A stretch of 64,000 nt of DNA. It comes from Beaufortia kweichowensis. Lineage: Eukaryota; Chordata; Actinopteri; Cypriniformes; Gastromyzontidae. Each line of letters opens with the position of its first letter. Within the stretch, counting starts at the first letter, position 1. The stretch is taken from NCBI GenBank assembly GCA_019155185.1, contig CM032794.1, positions 4,503,988 to 4,567,987 on the forward strand. The letters are read 5' to 3'. Below are positions 1 to 13,706 of the stretch, one piece after another. The notes under the pieces are model-generated. The model saw only the letters and a program-made list of their open reading frames with translations. It was not told the DNA's origin and did no database searches. Both the position numbers and the translations under genes were made by a program.

Positions 1-189
1 CATTGTTGCTTTATTAAGATACGACCGGAATTACTGTGGTCTTAGAAATATATCATGAAGCAAAAAGCAGAGTGAGCAAAACTATAATTAGCTCAGAAAA
101 AACTGTTTGCAGCTACAGAGATGATAAACTCTAAATGTCTGGTTCATTGTCTATATAAAGTCCTTGCATTTACATTTATGTGCTTTGGT

Positions 190-311
190 TTTTATTCAAT
201 CGTGCATTCGAGCTATATCTTTATTTATCATTATGTGTGTTCCCTGAAGTTGGACCCATGACCTTTGCATGGCTAACAAAGTGTTTTACCAATTGAACTA
301 CAAGAACCTTT
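190..311 (-). repeat. tRNA-type SINE tail fragment
   Basis: TTATGTGTGTTCCCTGAAGT followed by a B-box-like segment in reverse, similar to the copies at 18905-18986 and 43800-43880. Decayed and partial. Confidence 0.4.
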
Positions 312-600
312 AGTTAACCTGATACTGGTCACTGCACATATTGAGCATACATGTGAAAATATATTTTTCTTTTTTATCCTTATCTGTATCTTTAATCTTT
401 TTTATTTTTTAAGTAACAGCAGCATTAACATTTTTAATTTATTTTTTGGTTAATTCATGTTTATTGTTATGAAAATCAGTAAAATATTTATCATTAATAA
501 ATATCTATATTTATTGTTATTATTTATTGTTTATCGTTTTCATCAATATATAGTTTGTCGTGGTTAGATAAAAATAGAAGATAGTTCGCTGATAAAAAAA
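312..600. repeat. dispersed repeat, copy 1
   Basis: Shares TGAGCATACATGTGAAAAT, an AT-rich middle and a terminal ATATATAGTTTGTC with 11265-11535. Family unknown to me. Confidence 0.45.
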
Positions 601-2329
601 AGAAAAAAATTATGTGTTTCTTGTTTTTACCATGTAAACAAAAATGTACTTGATTGTGTCATCAAGATTTTAGGACATGACACAGCCGCATTAAGAAGAG
701 AAATGAAATGAAGTGACCCATTGTGGTCCTGTACTCGAGTCAAATGCACAATGATACAAAACAGATTGATTAACATGCATTATTCACATAAACGCATTTG
801 ACATAAGGTTTTATGCAGAGCAGTAAAGGTTTCTTCTCAGTATAGTGAGTAAATTTTTATTCAGACTATTTTCTGTTTAATAGCTTGTTAGGTTCAAAGA
901 CTCCTGAAGAGTGTAAAGAAAATAACCGTGCTTGCTTGGTTCTCTTTAACGGCATAATTATTGACAAAATCACACCTCCATATGGTGCTGTCACAGACAG
1001 TCTTTAAACTGCCGGAAGTTCAGTCTGGCTGTGAACCACCACATTCAGTCTCACGGCGCACAGTCTTGGCAGGGTTTTATTAGGGAAGAAATATATTTGA
1101 AGTTGAGGGTTTGGATCACACTCTTAGGAATGTGCCTAAATGCACCAGTTTTACCCATATGTTTGGTTTAGACTGTTATCTATGCACTTGTGTGAGTTCT
1201 GTGAGTTCTTGATTGCACTAAATAGAGACTAACCCTTACTAACATCCAAAAAGCTGAGATTCTAGTCTCAAGCTTATTAGTGGACCTGTATTGTGAAATG
1301 GCCACACAAACACGGTTGGCATTCACCTGTCAGACTGTGTCACTTCTCAGCACGGCTGATGGTACGAGCGTGGTGAGCACTTTGGGGGAACGGGGGTCAT
1401 ACTTGCCATCAGGATCGGACACAGCTATGGCCTCACGTACTGAATGACCTCTGGCGGGGGTGCGCAGTCCCAATGTGCTCCTCGATCCGTAAATTTTGGA
1501 ACCTTGTCTATTGTTTCCAAACTAGGTCAAGGGCCTGTGCTATCAAAATCAATTTGAACTGCAGATTGATTGAAGAAGGAGGGGTGGTGTGGTTATAAAA
1601 AGTTTGGATAAGCATATAGAGGGACAGTTGCCATGATTAATCTTCATCCAGGGATATAATTAGTGATGGTGGGCATATGGAGCGTATTATTATGTAACTG
1701 TATAGCAAACCCATGGGAAACAATATGGACTGGCTGTAGAACTGTATGGAGATATAGAGCTTATTGTACGAATGCTTTGAGATGAAAAATCAGGCAACAA
1801 AAGGTTATCAGTAACATGATGCGTGTGCATACATATGTTTAGACATATATTGAGAAAACTACCCAAACATGTAAATGAAGTGACAGTTGTGAAACAGACA
1901 TAACCCTATGGGTCTTTAAAGGTCATCTGTAATCTATTGTTTTCTGAACAATAGTTGCTTTTGTCTTCATTCAATGACCATGTTTTGTATAGCTTTTATC
2001 ATTACTGTCATCATCTATAGGATTTATATGCCTTATATACATCTGTATGTTTATGTGTCAATATCCATGCAAGACATTTCCTCAACAAGGTAAATTTATT
2101 ATTTATCATGATAAATTAAGTAACAATTTTGTTAAGAAGTTTATGTTATTAACCTTTGAAAAATATAGCCAAAACAGACAGTCCACAGCCCCGCCTACTA
2201 CAAAATCCCCATTTTCTAATCTCCTCCTAATCTTGAACTGAGATAATCAAAGAATAAAACTGTATTTGTTTGCGTTTATAACAGAGAACATAATCTCACT
2301 AAACCTTCAATTCAATACCCTGTTTCACC

Positions 2330-2690
2330 TCATGATCCGAGATTAGAGGGACTGAAACAGGCGCGTCCTTGCCGGATATTTGGACGTTAATTGATAGACG
2401 TGTGATAATCAATAAGTCTGGCATCTGTGTGCCCGGATTAGTTTTACAGGACATATTGTAATGATATGGGCTGAGAGTAGAAATACAGTACAGTGATATT
2501 TCTAATTAAATAATCAATGTGACTGACAGCCATAAAGCCTGTGCTAAAATACTTCAATCTCCCTCACTGAGCACTTTAATGCGATTTAATTGATTCCCGC
2601 CCATAATGTAATTATTAAAGCAGCCGCGTCTGGTTTAGTGAAATCTGCTCGCTTATTAAAAACATGCGTGTAAGAATTTTGTGATTTTCC
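2330..2690. promoter_or_regulatory. candidate conserved non-coding element with PBX/MEIS-HOX-like sites
   Basis: GC-richer and non-coding, with several homeodomain cores: TAATTA-type sites, TGACTGACAG (2520-2529, one base from the PBX-PREP decamer TGATTGACAG) and CATAAA at 2531-2536. Conservation cannot be tested here. Confidence 0.3.
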
Positions 2691-5600
2691 AGGCGATTTG
2701 GTTCTGCCGGGAAACAACTGATGTTGTTTTATTAACGTTTACAAATGAAAACTAATTTCTGTATTTGGTCACTGCACTGCAATACTGTATGTGCAATAAG
2801 AATATCAAAAAGCCCAGTGCTAAGATTATTGTTCTAACGCAACAGAAACAATGATGTGACTCTGGCACTATTTATAGAAGAGCATATTTTTATTACACGC
2901 ATCACGGTCTAAATATATTATTCTTTGTTCTTTGTTGTTACAGTGACGTACTGTGTTATATTAGTCCGTTTTTTGTGTAGTCTGTAAATCGTTACAAATT
3001 CTCAAAGCGTAATCATTCTTTTAAAAGAATTGTTTTCCACTGCCATTGTTGAACTTTTTAAACTAAACTAGGATCTGTTCTTGTGGGAAAAATAAAAGGT
3101 TAAAATATGTTAACAATAGAGTCTCATGGAACCAATACATTAAGATTTTGAATAATGTGAAACACCAATAATGTGATAGAACGTTACTTGAAATAAAACT
3201 GAATAGTATTTATGGTATTAAAATATATAATGCATTGTGATTTAGTTGATAAGCATGACTGATTTAAGACTGTTTTAAGTTTTTGACTCTACTGTACATC
3301 TGAACAAGAGAAAAAGTATAGTAATTGTTATCTTTTCCTCACAATCGTTTGGCAAATGTTAGCTCTAGTTGATGTCATAGCTGATGATATTGAGGTGGCC
3401 ATCTGTATAAACCATAAATGTATGAAGGAAGTCATAGGACAAGATCTTTCACCTTCCTTTGATTGTCAGGTATTGTTGGAACAGGGGAACATAAACAGCA
3501 AAACCCTGAACGCTTCATAACCTAACATGAATGTGGTTATGTAAGAATGCTTTAGGACATCTCTCTCTCCTGTATCTTTGAACAATGATTACTTACAAGT
3601 TTATCATGACCCTTCTGTTGAAGACTATAAAAACCATTGCATTTCGCAGCATGCGATTGAGGTATGAAGATAAGAAGCCAAACTCGAGCGTGTTTCTGTT
3701 AGTTCGACTGTCGTCACCACACCGCCCTGCCATTACTTTCAGTTCTCATGAAGTTATTTTAGTTTGATGGAGGCCTTTGTAAGTTTTGCCCTTGTGGCTA
3801 AAGAGATGTAGACTTTTGAATCACTCCCTGCTGCGAGTTTGGTGCCATCATTAGCGTTGGTCGGCCCATTGAAGACAACGGTCCGAGGGGGTCTGTAAAA
3901 AGGCCAGGCATTGTTCGCCCTGGGTGGGGTGTGGGCAAGAGGAATGTGGGCCGAACGTGAGCCATGCAAGGACCGAGAGAGAGACACCATTGTCCCCACA
4001 GCCACCCCCTCATCTAGAGAAGAGTAAGAAAGACAAGAGGTCAACTCTCACCAGCCGCATGTTCTTGTGGCGGAACGCCACTCTGCGTGGACATGTCGAG
4101 GTCTTTCAGAACCAAGATCTTTGTGCTCGCTTATTTTGTAGATGTAGTGATTTTTGGACTTAAACTATTCAGATTAAGATTGCAAGCTTGATGTTAATGT
4201 TACCAAACAGTAGTGAAGGCAGAAAATAGTGTATGCAGTTGGAAATGAATGGCCACAAGAAGTATTTTGAGACTTAAAATGTATTATAGATGACAATTTT
4301 TTCAAATGTCAGCTTAGTAGATCTTTGGTGGATGTAAATCAGTTTCTCTCAAGTTGACATATATGATTTTTTATCAAGTCAAAATAGTTTAAAATGGTTT
4401 TGTCATTTCTACTTTTGCACACGGTTTTTAATGAAGCTTTGCAAGTTGCATCTTCAAGATGTTGCCACAGGTCTTACAAATTTAGACTGTCTCAGTTTTT
4501 TCCTGTAATCCTCCCCTTTTCATGTAAGACTTCTGTATGGTATGTATATACAGTATCTATTTATTTTGCTTAAGTGTTCAAATACATTTTGAGGCCACCG
4601 TAGCACAGCTTCAAAAGACACACTGAGGAATGAAATGATAAATACACACAAAGACAATTGACAAAGAGTCTTTAGGGGTTCATTTTTTCCTCTGTGTCAC
4701 CAGATTGGACACTAAAGACAATGAGAAACAATGACACCACTGGGTGTTGTTCATCAGACCACAAAGTGTGTTGTAATGATAAAAGATTGTGTTGGGAGGA
4801 CAACGTTTGTTAAGAAAACATCCTCTTAGATACTACCCGAGGAAAACTAGTGAAACACCCGAGCGCTGATCTCACGTGCCCCAAATATTTGCTCTGATTA
4901 ACGTGTGTCAAGTATCAAGCTCTTAGGCTAATACTTCCGTACGTTACTGTCTGGTCGTGCTTTCACATCTTTATCTTGACATCTTTATTTATTTTCCTTC
5001 TGTGCCTGTGTGTGTGTATGGATACACAGTGCGTGTGTTTGTGGAAGTAAGGTTAGCCGAAACGTGGAAGCCCCTGGAGGTGAGCCAACTGAACAGACGA
5101 CAAGAGAGAGAAAACAGAAAAGTGCTTCCCTTTCTTTTATCATCCTCTAGTGGGAAAATATGTGATAAAGAGCCACTAGTTTAGAAGCACCCGGACTATA
5201 AACACAGCTCACAGGCACAAAGAGCGAGAAGGTCAGGGGTCACATAACACCAGGCCAGCGAAAAAAAAAAACCCCACCAAGGAACTCTCAACAATGGCCA
5301 GGGAACAAACTTCTCTGAGGGGCCGAGAGCAGAGCAGAGCACGTTACTGACAAGTGTTCACTTCACATTCTTCCGCCTTCCCAAGACGCCCCTCTCCCCC
5401 GCAGCCTCTTCCTCTGTGTCTCGTATCGCACTGGAACCACATGGCAGCGCAATTATCGCCCTGAAATCAGATGTGCATTCGCATAATTGTCTCGAGTTAT
5501 AATTTTTCAGTTTTAGCAGGAACTGCTGATGAAATACACCAATGTTGAATAAGCATAATCTGAATACAGTTCATTGTACTTTTTTTCTAGACTGTTTGTG

Positions 5601-7659
5601 GTTTAGTGAAGGAAACATAGAAACAACATAAGTGCATGGATAAAGAACGTGTATTATGGGCAATTCCAGCATTATGGATGTGACTTTTTTTTAATTTATG
5701 AATGTATGTATTACCAAGATTTTGAACCAGCAGTTATTATTTTACAGTCTATGCTTGAGTTAACTATTTAAAAAAATGCAAATATACATGCATTATTGAT
5801 GTGACAAAAAACAACACACGTTTTTGAGAGGCAACACACTTTCTGTAAATTAAAATGAACAAACCAGAAGCAATAATACCTAACAAATGGAGAAAAGATG
5901 ACTCTTTAAAGAACATAAAATAGTTTTATTTGACATTTTATGTGCTCATTTTTGAGGAATGTAGACTGTTATGGATGTGATAATTTTCAAAACCTTTACC
6001 TGACTTTGAAAAATCATGCTTTAAACATTAAAAATAATACTTTAAAAACTTAGTATGATAAAAAAAACTTTGGTAAAAACTTTTTTGCATGGAATTGCCC
6101 TTATGTGTGTATTTTTATATCTCACTGTCACTACAAGGAGGTGGACGGTTAGCTATATAGTGCAGAGATTGCAGTTTGAGAACATTGTAAATAATATTCG
6201 TGAACAATTCACTTGTGAACAATGAAAAAACTGCAAAGCATTGCATATTCTTTTAAAGCTGATGATAACCTATTTGCATTTTGCAGTATGGCTGTCACTT
6301 TGATCTGAATGTGCTGACAAGTGTTTTTTGCTCACAACAGGGATTGAGTCACTAGATGGGCTTCGCGCTGCCCAGATGGTGGGGACATTCTGGCTGGTCA
6401 GGGCTGTTTCTGAAGGGAGGGTCGAGGGATAACTGGCTTTTCCACCTGGTCGTCTCACCTCAAAAGGCAACACTGAGAACAATGGAAATTAAACTGACGA
6501 TGATGAAGTGGCGGGTTATACACATTATCCATCTGAATCCTCGATGTCAGACACAGGGAGGACTGGTCACTTACCACATCCCTCCCTAATCCCCTTGGGG
6601 TTAGACCCGTGTCTTTGGCAGATGGGCCGGGTTGGCGCGCTTCGGGCACGGGGTTAACGGTAAGCGCTAATGCTGTAGCAGATTTTTGCCGTTGACCTTC
6701 GTGTTAAATCCTATTAGGGGCTGGATGGGAAGATGGACATTGAATATATGGGTCCCAGGGTCCTCGTATAGCTGCTGTAAGGGGTAGATCCCAGTTCATG
6801 ATCTGCAACTGGAGAATTACACTCATCTGCCCTTTGACCTCACTGAAAGTACATGTGTTACATGACGGGTCACATGTCTTTAATGGAGAATATAAGATCT
6901 GCATCACTGTGTGCATGTATAGAAGCATACATATACATATAGTGCTCATTTTAATTTGTACATGTTTTTTGACATACTTGATTCTGATTAGGCAATTGCA
7001 ACCCTGTGCAGTCTATTTTTTTATAATGACCACTAAACTGTATTTTTGGCTGTTGTCCCTGGAAACGTACATTGTGCTAGTTTCATTTCTCTTGTATCAT
7101 GCCATCTCTGCACAGGATAAAAAAAATTAAGCTTAAATCAAAAAATTTTTTAATTCCTATATATTTCACGTAGACAAATATTTAATAATTGTTCTCCACT
7201 AAGAAATGTTTTTGATCTTTTTAGATATTGCAAATATCTATCAGTATTAATGATTTCAATTTTATGTTGTACCGGAATGAGCTTTACATAATGTAGAATG
7301 ATTTTATGTAGAAAACAGTAAATCACAGAAAAAAATAAATAGCTTGATTTTCACAAACATGGTCATCTAGTACAGATTATTATAAAACTCTGAAAGACAG
7401 ACCTCACTTATAGTTTTATTCAAAATAAGAATAAGTTTAACTAGAAGAGGAAGCTGTGATTTTGTGCCTTTTATATCTGAGATATTATTATTATTATATA
7501 ACTTGTGCAATCACAATGACTTCGCACAGTCTGAATGTAAGTAACAGAAATGGCAGAAAAGGAGAAGCTACAAGAAATGAAGGCATGTGGAAGAGCTGCA
7601 CATGCAGACCTCATTTTAACAGGCGGTCTGTGTGTGTGTGAGAGCGTGTGTGATGTCAC

Positions 7660-7980
7660 CGTTGCACCGCTGCCAATTCTGCGGCGAGTGTGTTAGGGGA
7701 GTGTGGCGGCCGGCCGGCCCCCCAAGCAGGCCGAACTGCTGGAAGAGGAACACAAACCTCATTTCCAAAAGTGAGAGGCAAGAAAAAAAGTAAAAACACA
7801 CAAGCCCCTCTGATTAGGGCATGAGTGCAGATGAAAGGCGGCAGGGCCAATCAGTGATGAGTTAGGGGCACCCAGGGAGGAAGTGGGCCCGCCACAGGCA
7901 TTCTGGGCCGTCTAGTTGTTACTATTGAAACGGCTCCCAGAAACAGAAACAAATCATAAAAATGGGGGGGCGGGTGGAGT
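7660..7980. promoter_or_regulatory. candidate regulatory island
   Basis: A sharply GC-richer stretch including the palindrome-like GGCCGGCCGGCC and CTCTGATTAGGGC, bounded by AT-rich DNA. No supported gene. Confidence 0.25.
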
Positions 7981-9954
7981 GTACGTTGTGGAAGATGTTA
8001 TTATAATCAGCTCTCATCTTTGCAGCTACATTGTCAGCGATGTGCTTTAGGAAAAAGTTCAACCTCTTTCTTTTCTCTCAATAGGCATGACGATCTTTAT
8101 TTGCCTGTTTGAACCTTTTTTGAAATGTTTGTTTAACATTGTGGGGATGTTAGGGTTGGGATCGTTTTTTATTTTTACCTCTTTTTTCCACTTAAAGCTT
8201 TGTACTGGTAACCCAATTCAGTCATGATTGATGCTTATTTGTTTCTTATGTAACAATGTGATCCTCAACAATACGCTAAGCCCAGATTAGCTGTGGTGCA
8301 TTTTATTTAAATTCTTTTCATAAAGTTGTATTTAAATCTTTGAGGCATTTAGAAGTGTAATATATCATTAGGTGTGTCGAGTGCATTATGGAGGAGGCAT
8401 CTGCCATTTTGATAATGTATAGAGATAATTGGTGATCAAGATGCATTTTTACTTTATACATTTTTCGTATCACAGCAGTTTGTGAATGACAGTGTTGTGT
8501 TTCTCCGTTCTTAAGGTAATAGATGACCCATGACGGTATCCAGTTTCCTGTTCCACAGAAGTGAAAGAATAAAACGGACGAGGCAAAGGAGACGCTATAA
8601 GCGCACACCGCAAAATAGTTGCGGGAAAACGGCGCTGGGTTTCTTGGACCGAGATTACAAAGCTGTGCTATTACGTTTTCCATTTTAGGATATGCCCCCC
8701 CGTTCTGCAACCCGTCTGCACTGCTGCATGCACATGTTTGGTGGGACGCTTCCCCTGCGTGTTTGGTGTTCTACCGCACTCTTAAACCAATCTCCCAGAC
8801 AGACATTAAAAAGGCCGAGGATAAAAACGATATGAGGCGCAATGATTTTTATGGCCATGATGGTTTTCTCCTGCCACACTAGATGGATATCCAGAGGGAT
8901 GCTGCCAAGCTTCCAAACAGCATGTGTTGCTCTCTTTCATCTGGTTAGACGTCCACAGAGGCAGCGACTGTTTATTTTTTCTGGTGAAATGGTAGCGTTG
9001 CCAGACTAACGATAAGAAGCCTCTGTAAATGTGATTGTTTATAAGCGCGAGTTGGCCAGATCTACGCCGTTAGTATGAGATTTCAGTTTATTCCTTTTCG
9101 ACAGCACAAGAATCCATATACATCATCCAGACTTAATTCAAAGCACACCGTGGTCGTTCGTACTCAGCGAAATGGATACGCAATTCATTTTGACGGCCTC
9201 CTTTATGTCATCACGCATAGCAAATATCTTTTTTTTAGATTAAGCGTATTAGAGCGCATAGATCAATGAACCTCGTGCATTGCATTTAGAGCAAATGGCC
9301 TGGTTAAGTTGAAGACAAACGTTAGTCAAAGCCAATCAATACAAACAATGATGAAGCTCCAGTTATCCTGATTATAGTCTTGACGAGTCAAATCTGTATC
9401 ATTGATCAATACCGCATGAAGCAAAAACATGCAAATTGTGTGTGACAGGCAGGAACGCGGTCACTCTCACGGGAAGGTCGTCGACTGCTTCCCTTCCCGA
9501 AAAAGTCGACCTCCGCCAGCATTTATTTGCGAGGTATAGATTACATAGGAATCCTTAACATCAAGCATATGAGTGTCTGTTTGCAATCCACATGTTTTGA
9601 TTGGAAATCATGCCTTTGCAATTTTTTGATAAGCAAGACAAGAAGCTGCTGTGATTTCATCTGGTATCGACTCCGCAAAGCATAGCTCCAGTAGAGCGGA
9701 TGATGGCTTTCTCCAAATTGCTTCAAATGGTAGCTTAGCCTCTCATCATAGCACTAGACATGATTTAGCTCAAACTTCAATTGCAGCGTATGAAACATAA
9801 TGGAGGAATTCACTAGGATTGAATTGCGGCTGTTGAGAGCAGCGCTTATTTGCACGTGTGGCCTAGTTTTAGCACCTAAAGGAATAATGCAGTGCAAAGA
9901 TAAAAACAGATTTCTCTCAAAAAAAAATTTTTTGTGTGTAATTCTATTTTTATT

Positions 9955-10300
9955 CAATTCTTATTTAATTTGATTTATATAGTGCTTTTCACTATATAAA
10001 ATTGTTGCAAAGCAGCTTTACACATATTATAATTAAAAAGAAATAATAATAATAATAATAATTACAATAATAATAATTACAATAATTACAATAAAGAAAT
10101 TGGTAATAAATATGGTTATTAAATACATTAAAATACATGGTATTATTAAAAGTTATTGTCAATGCAATGTACATTAATGAAACTTAAAATAAATACTATG
10201 CTGGATTGTTAAAAACTGTCAGTTCAAAATTCCTATTCAAAAATCCTAATATTTACAAATCACATTTACATTTAGTAATCACAGTTAATATCACAGTTAG
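9955..10300. repeat. cyprinid interspersed repeat fragment with AAT-rich tail
   Basis: TTTATATAGTGCTTTTCACT and GCAAAGCAGCTTTACA are a pair I recall from very common cyprinid repeats. An (AAT)n-like tail follows (10044-10090). Confidence 0.5.
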
Positions 10301-10337
10301 TGCTTCTGGGTAATTTACAATTTTACAATGTGCAGAG

Positions 10338-10510
10338 CATGGTTGGGTCAAAAAGGGACAATCCCAACTGTTAAGTTAAATTAACATAGAAAATGTCCAT
10401 ATTTGACCCAACCATAAATTGAAACAAGCCAACATTCTGTGCTAAAACAACCCAACATAGGTTACTTTGTGACACAATGGTTGGGTTTGTCCCTTTTTGA
10501 CTTAACCATG
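10338..10510. mobile_element. foldback MITE
   Basis: Terminal inverted arms 10338-10361 and 10487-10510 match at 22 of 24 positions (CATGGTTGGGTC versus GACTTAACCATG), with similarity running further inward. No coding capacity. Typical of fish non-autonomous DNA transposons rich in AACCCAAC. Confidence 0.7.
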
Positions 10511-11264
10511 CGTTGAACCTAACCCAGCATTTTTTTATATGTTGCTTCTAATACTAATTGGGTCAGTAGCCAAAAGTGAATCCTCAGCTTAAGGTGCAAT
10601 CTATAATGAGTATTTTTTTGTAATGCATAAATGTGTTTGAAACTGGCTAAGCTGGATGGCAAGCCACTGGTTTTTGCGTTAAAATACAATGCACAACTGT
10701 TTTGTGTACTACGTAATCAGATCAAAAGGACCAAATAATGGTTGAGACAAAACAAAGTGACATCCACAGAGCAGCAGACAGACAGTTTAAAGCAGACAGA
10801 TTAACATTAATTTTGACATGCTGAAAGAATAAGGGTAGGCCACAGATGCCTGCAGGTAGCTCTGTCAAACCTCATAATGGACTAATAGTCTAAGTTTGGT
10901 GAAAGAGCTCTGTATACCTGCCAGCGAGAGTTTAGCACAGTCTGACTTTAATGTACAACAAAGGTGCACATGGTTCAAAAAAGGTAAACCGGCCCTGTGG
11001 CTGCAGCCGTGACCCCCGCGCCTATATTTTCTCTTGAGCTGAACAAAGGAATAATATACATGTCGCTTAGACAGGGTGTGACTAGGGTGTGCGTTTAAGG
11101 TCAAACACTACAGATTACAGTCCGTTACAGTAAGCATGTGCTTCTTCTGTGGCATATTTTATAGTATTTGGGAATATCCACTATATGCACTACAGGGGAT
11201 AGAGTAAAAAAGGGGATTTGCGTGTGAGATTTGCAAGAATATGCATAAATATAAAATATGCATA

Positions 11265-11535
11265 CTTAACTTGATAACTGTCACTATACATAGTGAGCAT
11301 ACACGTGAAAATGCACTGAACTACAAATTTTTGCATTTAGATATTTTAATTTTTTTAATGTTTTACTTTTTATTTTAGGTGTTTTAAAATAATTCTCAAC
11401 ATTCTCAACATTAACATTATAATTGTTTTATTTTTCATTGTTCTAAAACTTTGTCAAATATTTATTCTTGAGTTATTGACCGTTCCATAAATATATAGTT
11501 TGTCAAGATTAGATTAGAATTTAACTATAAAATAT
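11265..11535. repeat. dispersed repeat, copy 2
   Basis: Diverged partner of 312-600 in the same orientation: TGAGCATACACGTGAAAAT near the start and ATATATAGTTTGTC near the end. Much diverged in the middle. Confidence 0.45.
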
Positions 11536-11952
11536 TAAAGTGAATAAGTGTACCACCTGTGAAATGGCGACAGTTCACAGGTTAAAATGCACTGTAAGTT
11601 TGCCAGATGTAAAATGTATCTGATGTGTGGTTGTGTGTTGTTTTTTACAGTTTGCCATGCATGCAAAACTGTCTTTTGTAGAAAACGTCTTTCATCTGAA
11701 ATAGATCAAATACAACAGGTTTTCACACCTGAACTTGCATTACAGGAAGCGCTTGCAGCCATTGTGTGACAAATCAAAAAAGATTGATGTATGTAAAAAT
11801 GCATAGATTCAGCAGGCCATTTTGTCTATACATGCTAGGTCTGTGTGAAGAGCTTCTCTTTCATCGTACCAAACCTGATTAAGATTGTTCCCCGTGCACT
11901 GCACCAAATCTGAAACCACTTAGCGAGGATCCAGGAGTGAGTGAGCTAGTGT

Positions 11953-11953
<1 letters not shown>

Positions 11954-11989
<36 letters not shown>
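11954..11989. repeat. (GA)n microsatellite
   Basis: Eighteen uninterrupted AG units. Confidence 0.95.
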
Positions 11990-11991
<2 letters not shown>

Positions 11992-13515
11992 TGACTTTGA
12001 AAAGAATGAAAGGCTCTTTGCCACCATTAGAAAGCCATAAGACCCTATAGGAATGCTGAGTTCTTGGGGGGTTTGACGTGCCTCATTATATCGGCCCCCC
12101 ATTTTTAGGTCTGCCAGGATATTGTAAGATTGATTGTGGCAGGCAATAATAACAAAAGTCCTGTTTCTCTGGAGAACCGTGCCTGTGCGGGCTTGTTTTG
12201 AGAATTATTCACATTGATGTCATTGATTTTATTTTAAGCACACAGGAGAAAGAGGATGAGAGGGGTTCAGACACTTCTAAGGATCATTGCATGGCTGCGA
12301 TACTGTAAAAAAACATCAATGTGTGTCTGCGTGTGCACATACATAATGCATGCACATACAGTCACAGGCCTAATTGATGTCATGAAAGAGCTTGGCACTC
12401 ATTATTGGTGCACCTATGGCAATAGTTAGGGTTGCCAGTGCTTGCTTAACTCAGCAAGGCGGCAGAAGTTCACAGTAGCCCTGCTCTGGGGTCTCTGGGG
12501 GGCCAGAATAATCAGAGTATGGGGCCCACGTAGCCAACACGAACTGACCCTCCCCCAGCTACGGCTGAATTCCCGCCCAGGTGGCATCCGGAGGTCATCC
12601 GTCCAGACTTAGACGTTTTTGGCAGCGGCACATGAATTTGAGGGCCCCTTTTTGGGGAACACGGAGAACATTGGTCTAAATCTGGACTAAGGTGCAACAT
12701 GAGGGAGTTCTTACGTAGGGTTTATGGAAAGTGAAAAAAAAATAGTAATGGAGCATTTCAGTAATAGTCCACATTCAATTTCATTTTTTAAATGAAAACC
12801 TGAGAACTCTTTTGTACAAACATGCTTTCGTAAAAAACAAAACATTGTCAATGGGCTTGCAAGAGAATATTGTCAATAAGAAAAAAATACCAGATTAAAT
12901 ATCAATTTAAGTTTTTACTCAAATAGTTGTGCTGAACTTGTAAAATTATTATTTATTTTTTGTAATGGAAAAATGATTAAACTAGAGCAATGCTAAATTT
13001 AAAGCTTTTTATAGGGGTCTCAATGTATGTGTGCAGATTAAGGGTGGCAACCTTTGTCATCACATTTAGTTTGTTTAGTTTGTGTGTTTGTTATAACAAA
13101 CATTGTATGTATTGTGTAAATCCTGCAACATAATTTATCTACCCATCTACTAGTGATGGTGCCAGTAACTTTAATGATGATGGACTGAAAGGGATTTTCC
13201 CAAAGTTTCCTCTTTTTAGGCTGTGGACCAATTTTAGTCTCCAAATGAATCTGTAAATAAACAGCCATTTCCTAGTTCAGTCAACTGACTCGTTGTTTTG
13301 ATTTTGGACTAATGGACTTCTATACCACTTCAGATTTGCTATGGTTTGTGCTCAAACTGGACCAGGCGTTTTGGCTACAGCTAATGTTCGTTAGAATGTT
13401 CGTGTAACGCGGTTTTTCTCACTGATCTCTCATGCTGGTAGAACAAATAGAGATGTCCGCCAGATATATGGTCTCTCACTGCTACAACTCATTCATGTTT
13501 CTTTTCCCAAGTGTC

Positions 13516-13706
13516 TTTCATTCTTGCTTTCAGAGATGCCGTTTGTGTCGGAGGTTGAAGGCCGTGAGGGAGGTGTCCTCTCCTGGACTGATGGCTTTAG
13601 CTGCTGTCTGGATGTACTATAAAAGCGGGTGAAGCCACAACTTTAAGCCTTTGACAGAAGTTGAACCTGAGAATGTCAACCAGTACGACATGCTAAAGCT
13701 TCTTTA
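13516..13706 (+). pseudogene. 191-bp gene-like fragment, copy 1
   Basis: Starts with a splice-acceptor-like tract (TTTCATTCTTGCTTTCAG), then ATG at 13536 with an open frame of 28 codons (SEVEGREGG, SWTDGFSCCLDVL) ending at TAA, continued after a frame change by NFKPLTEVEPENVNQYDM and LKLL stop. This reads like a broken exon of a real protein gene that I do not recognise. It differs from copy 2 at two bases (13549 and 13670). It has no evident flanking direct repeat. Confidence 0.5.

Larger units (their letters stand above)
1..9950. other. gene-free upstream region, part 1
   Basis: No gene is supported on either strand; open frames are short, on both strands, and have no recognisable domain. 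Besides the repeats listed separately, AT-rich DNA alternates with GC-richer islands (about 1350-1500, 2330-2690, 3840-4130, 5380-5540, 6340-6700, 7660-7980, 8520-8960 and 9420-9540) that may be enhancers. Confidence 0.6.

Noticed and set aside
8318..8882. 87-130 codon frames on both strands
   Set aside because: Overlapping frames with no domain, splice structure or codon pattern.
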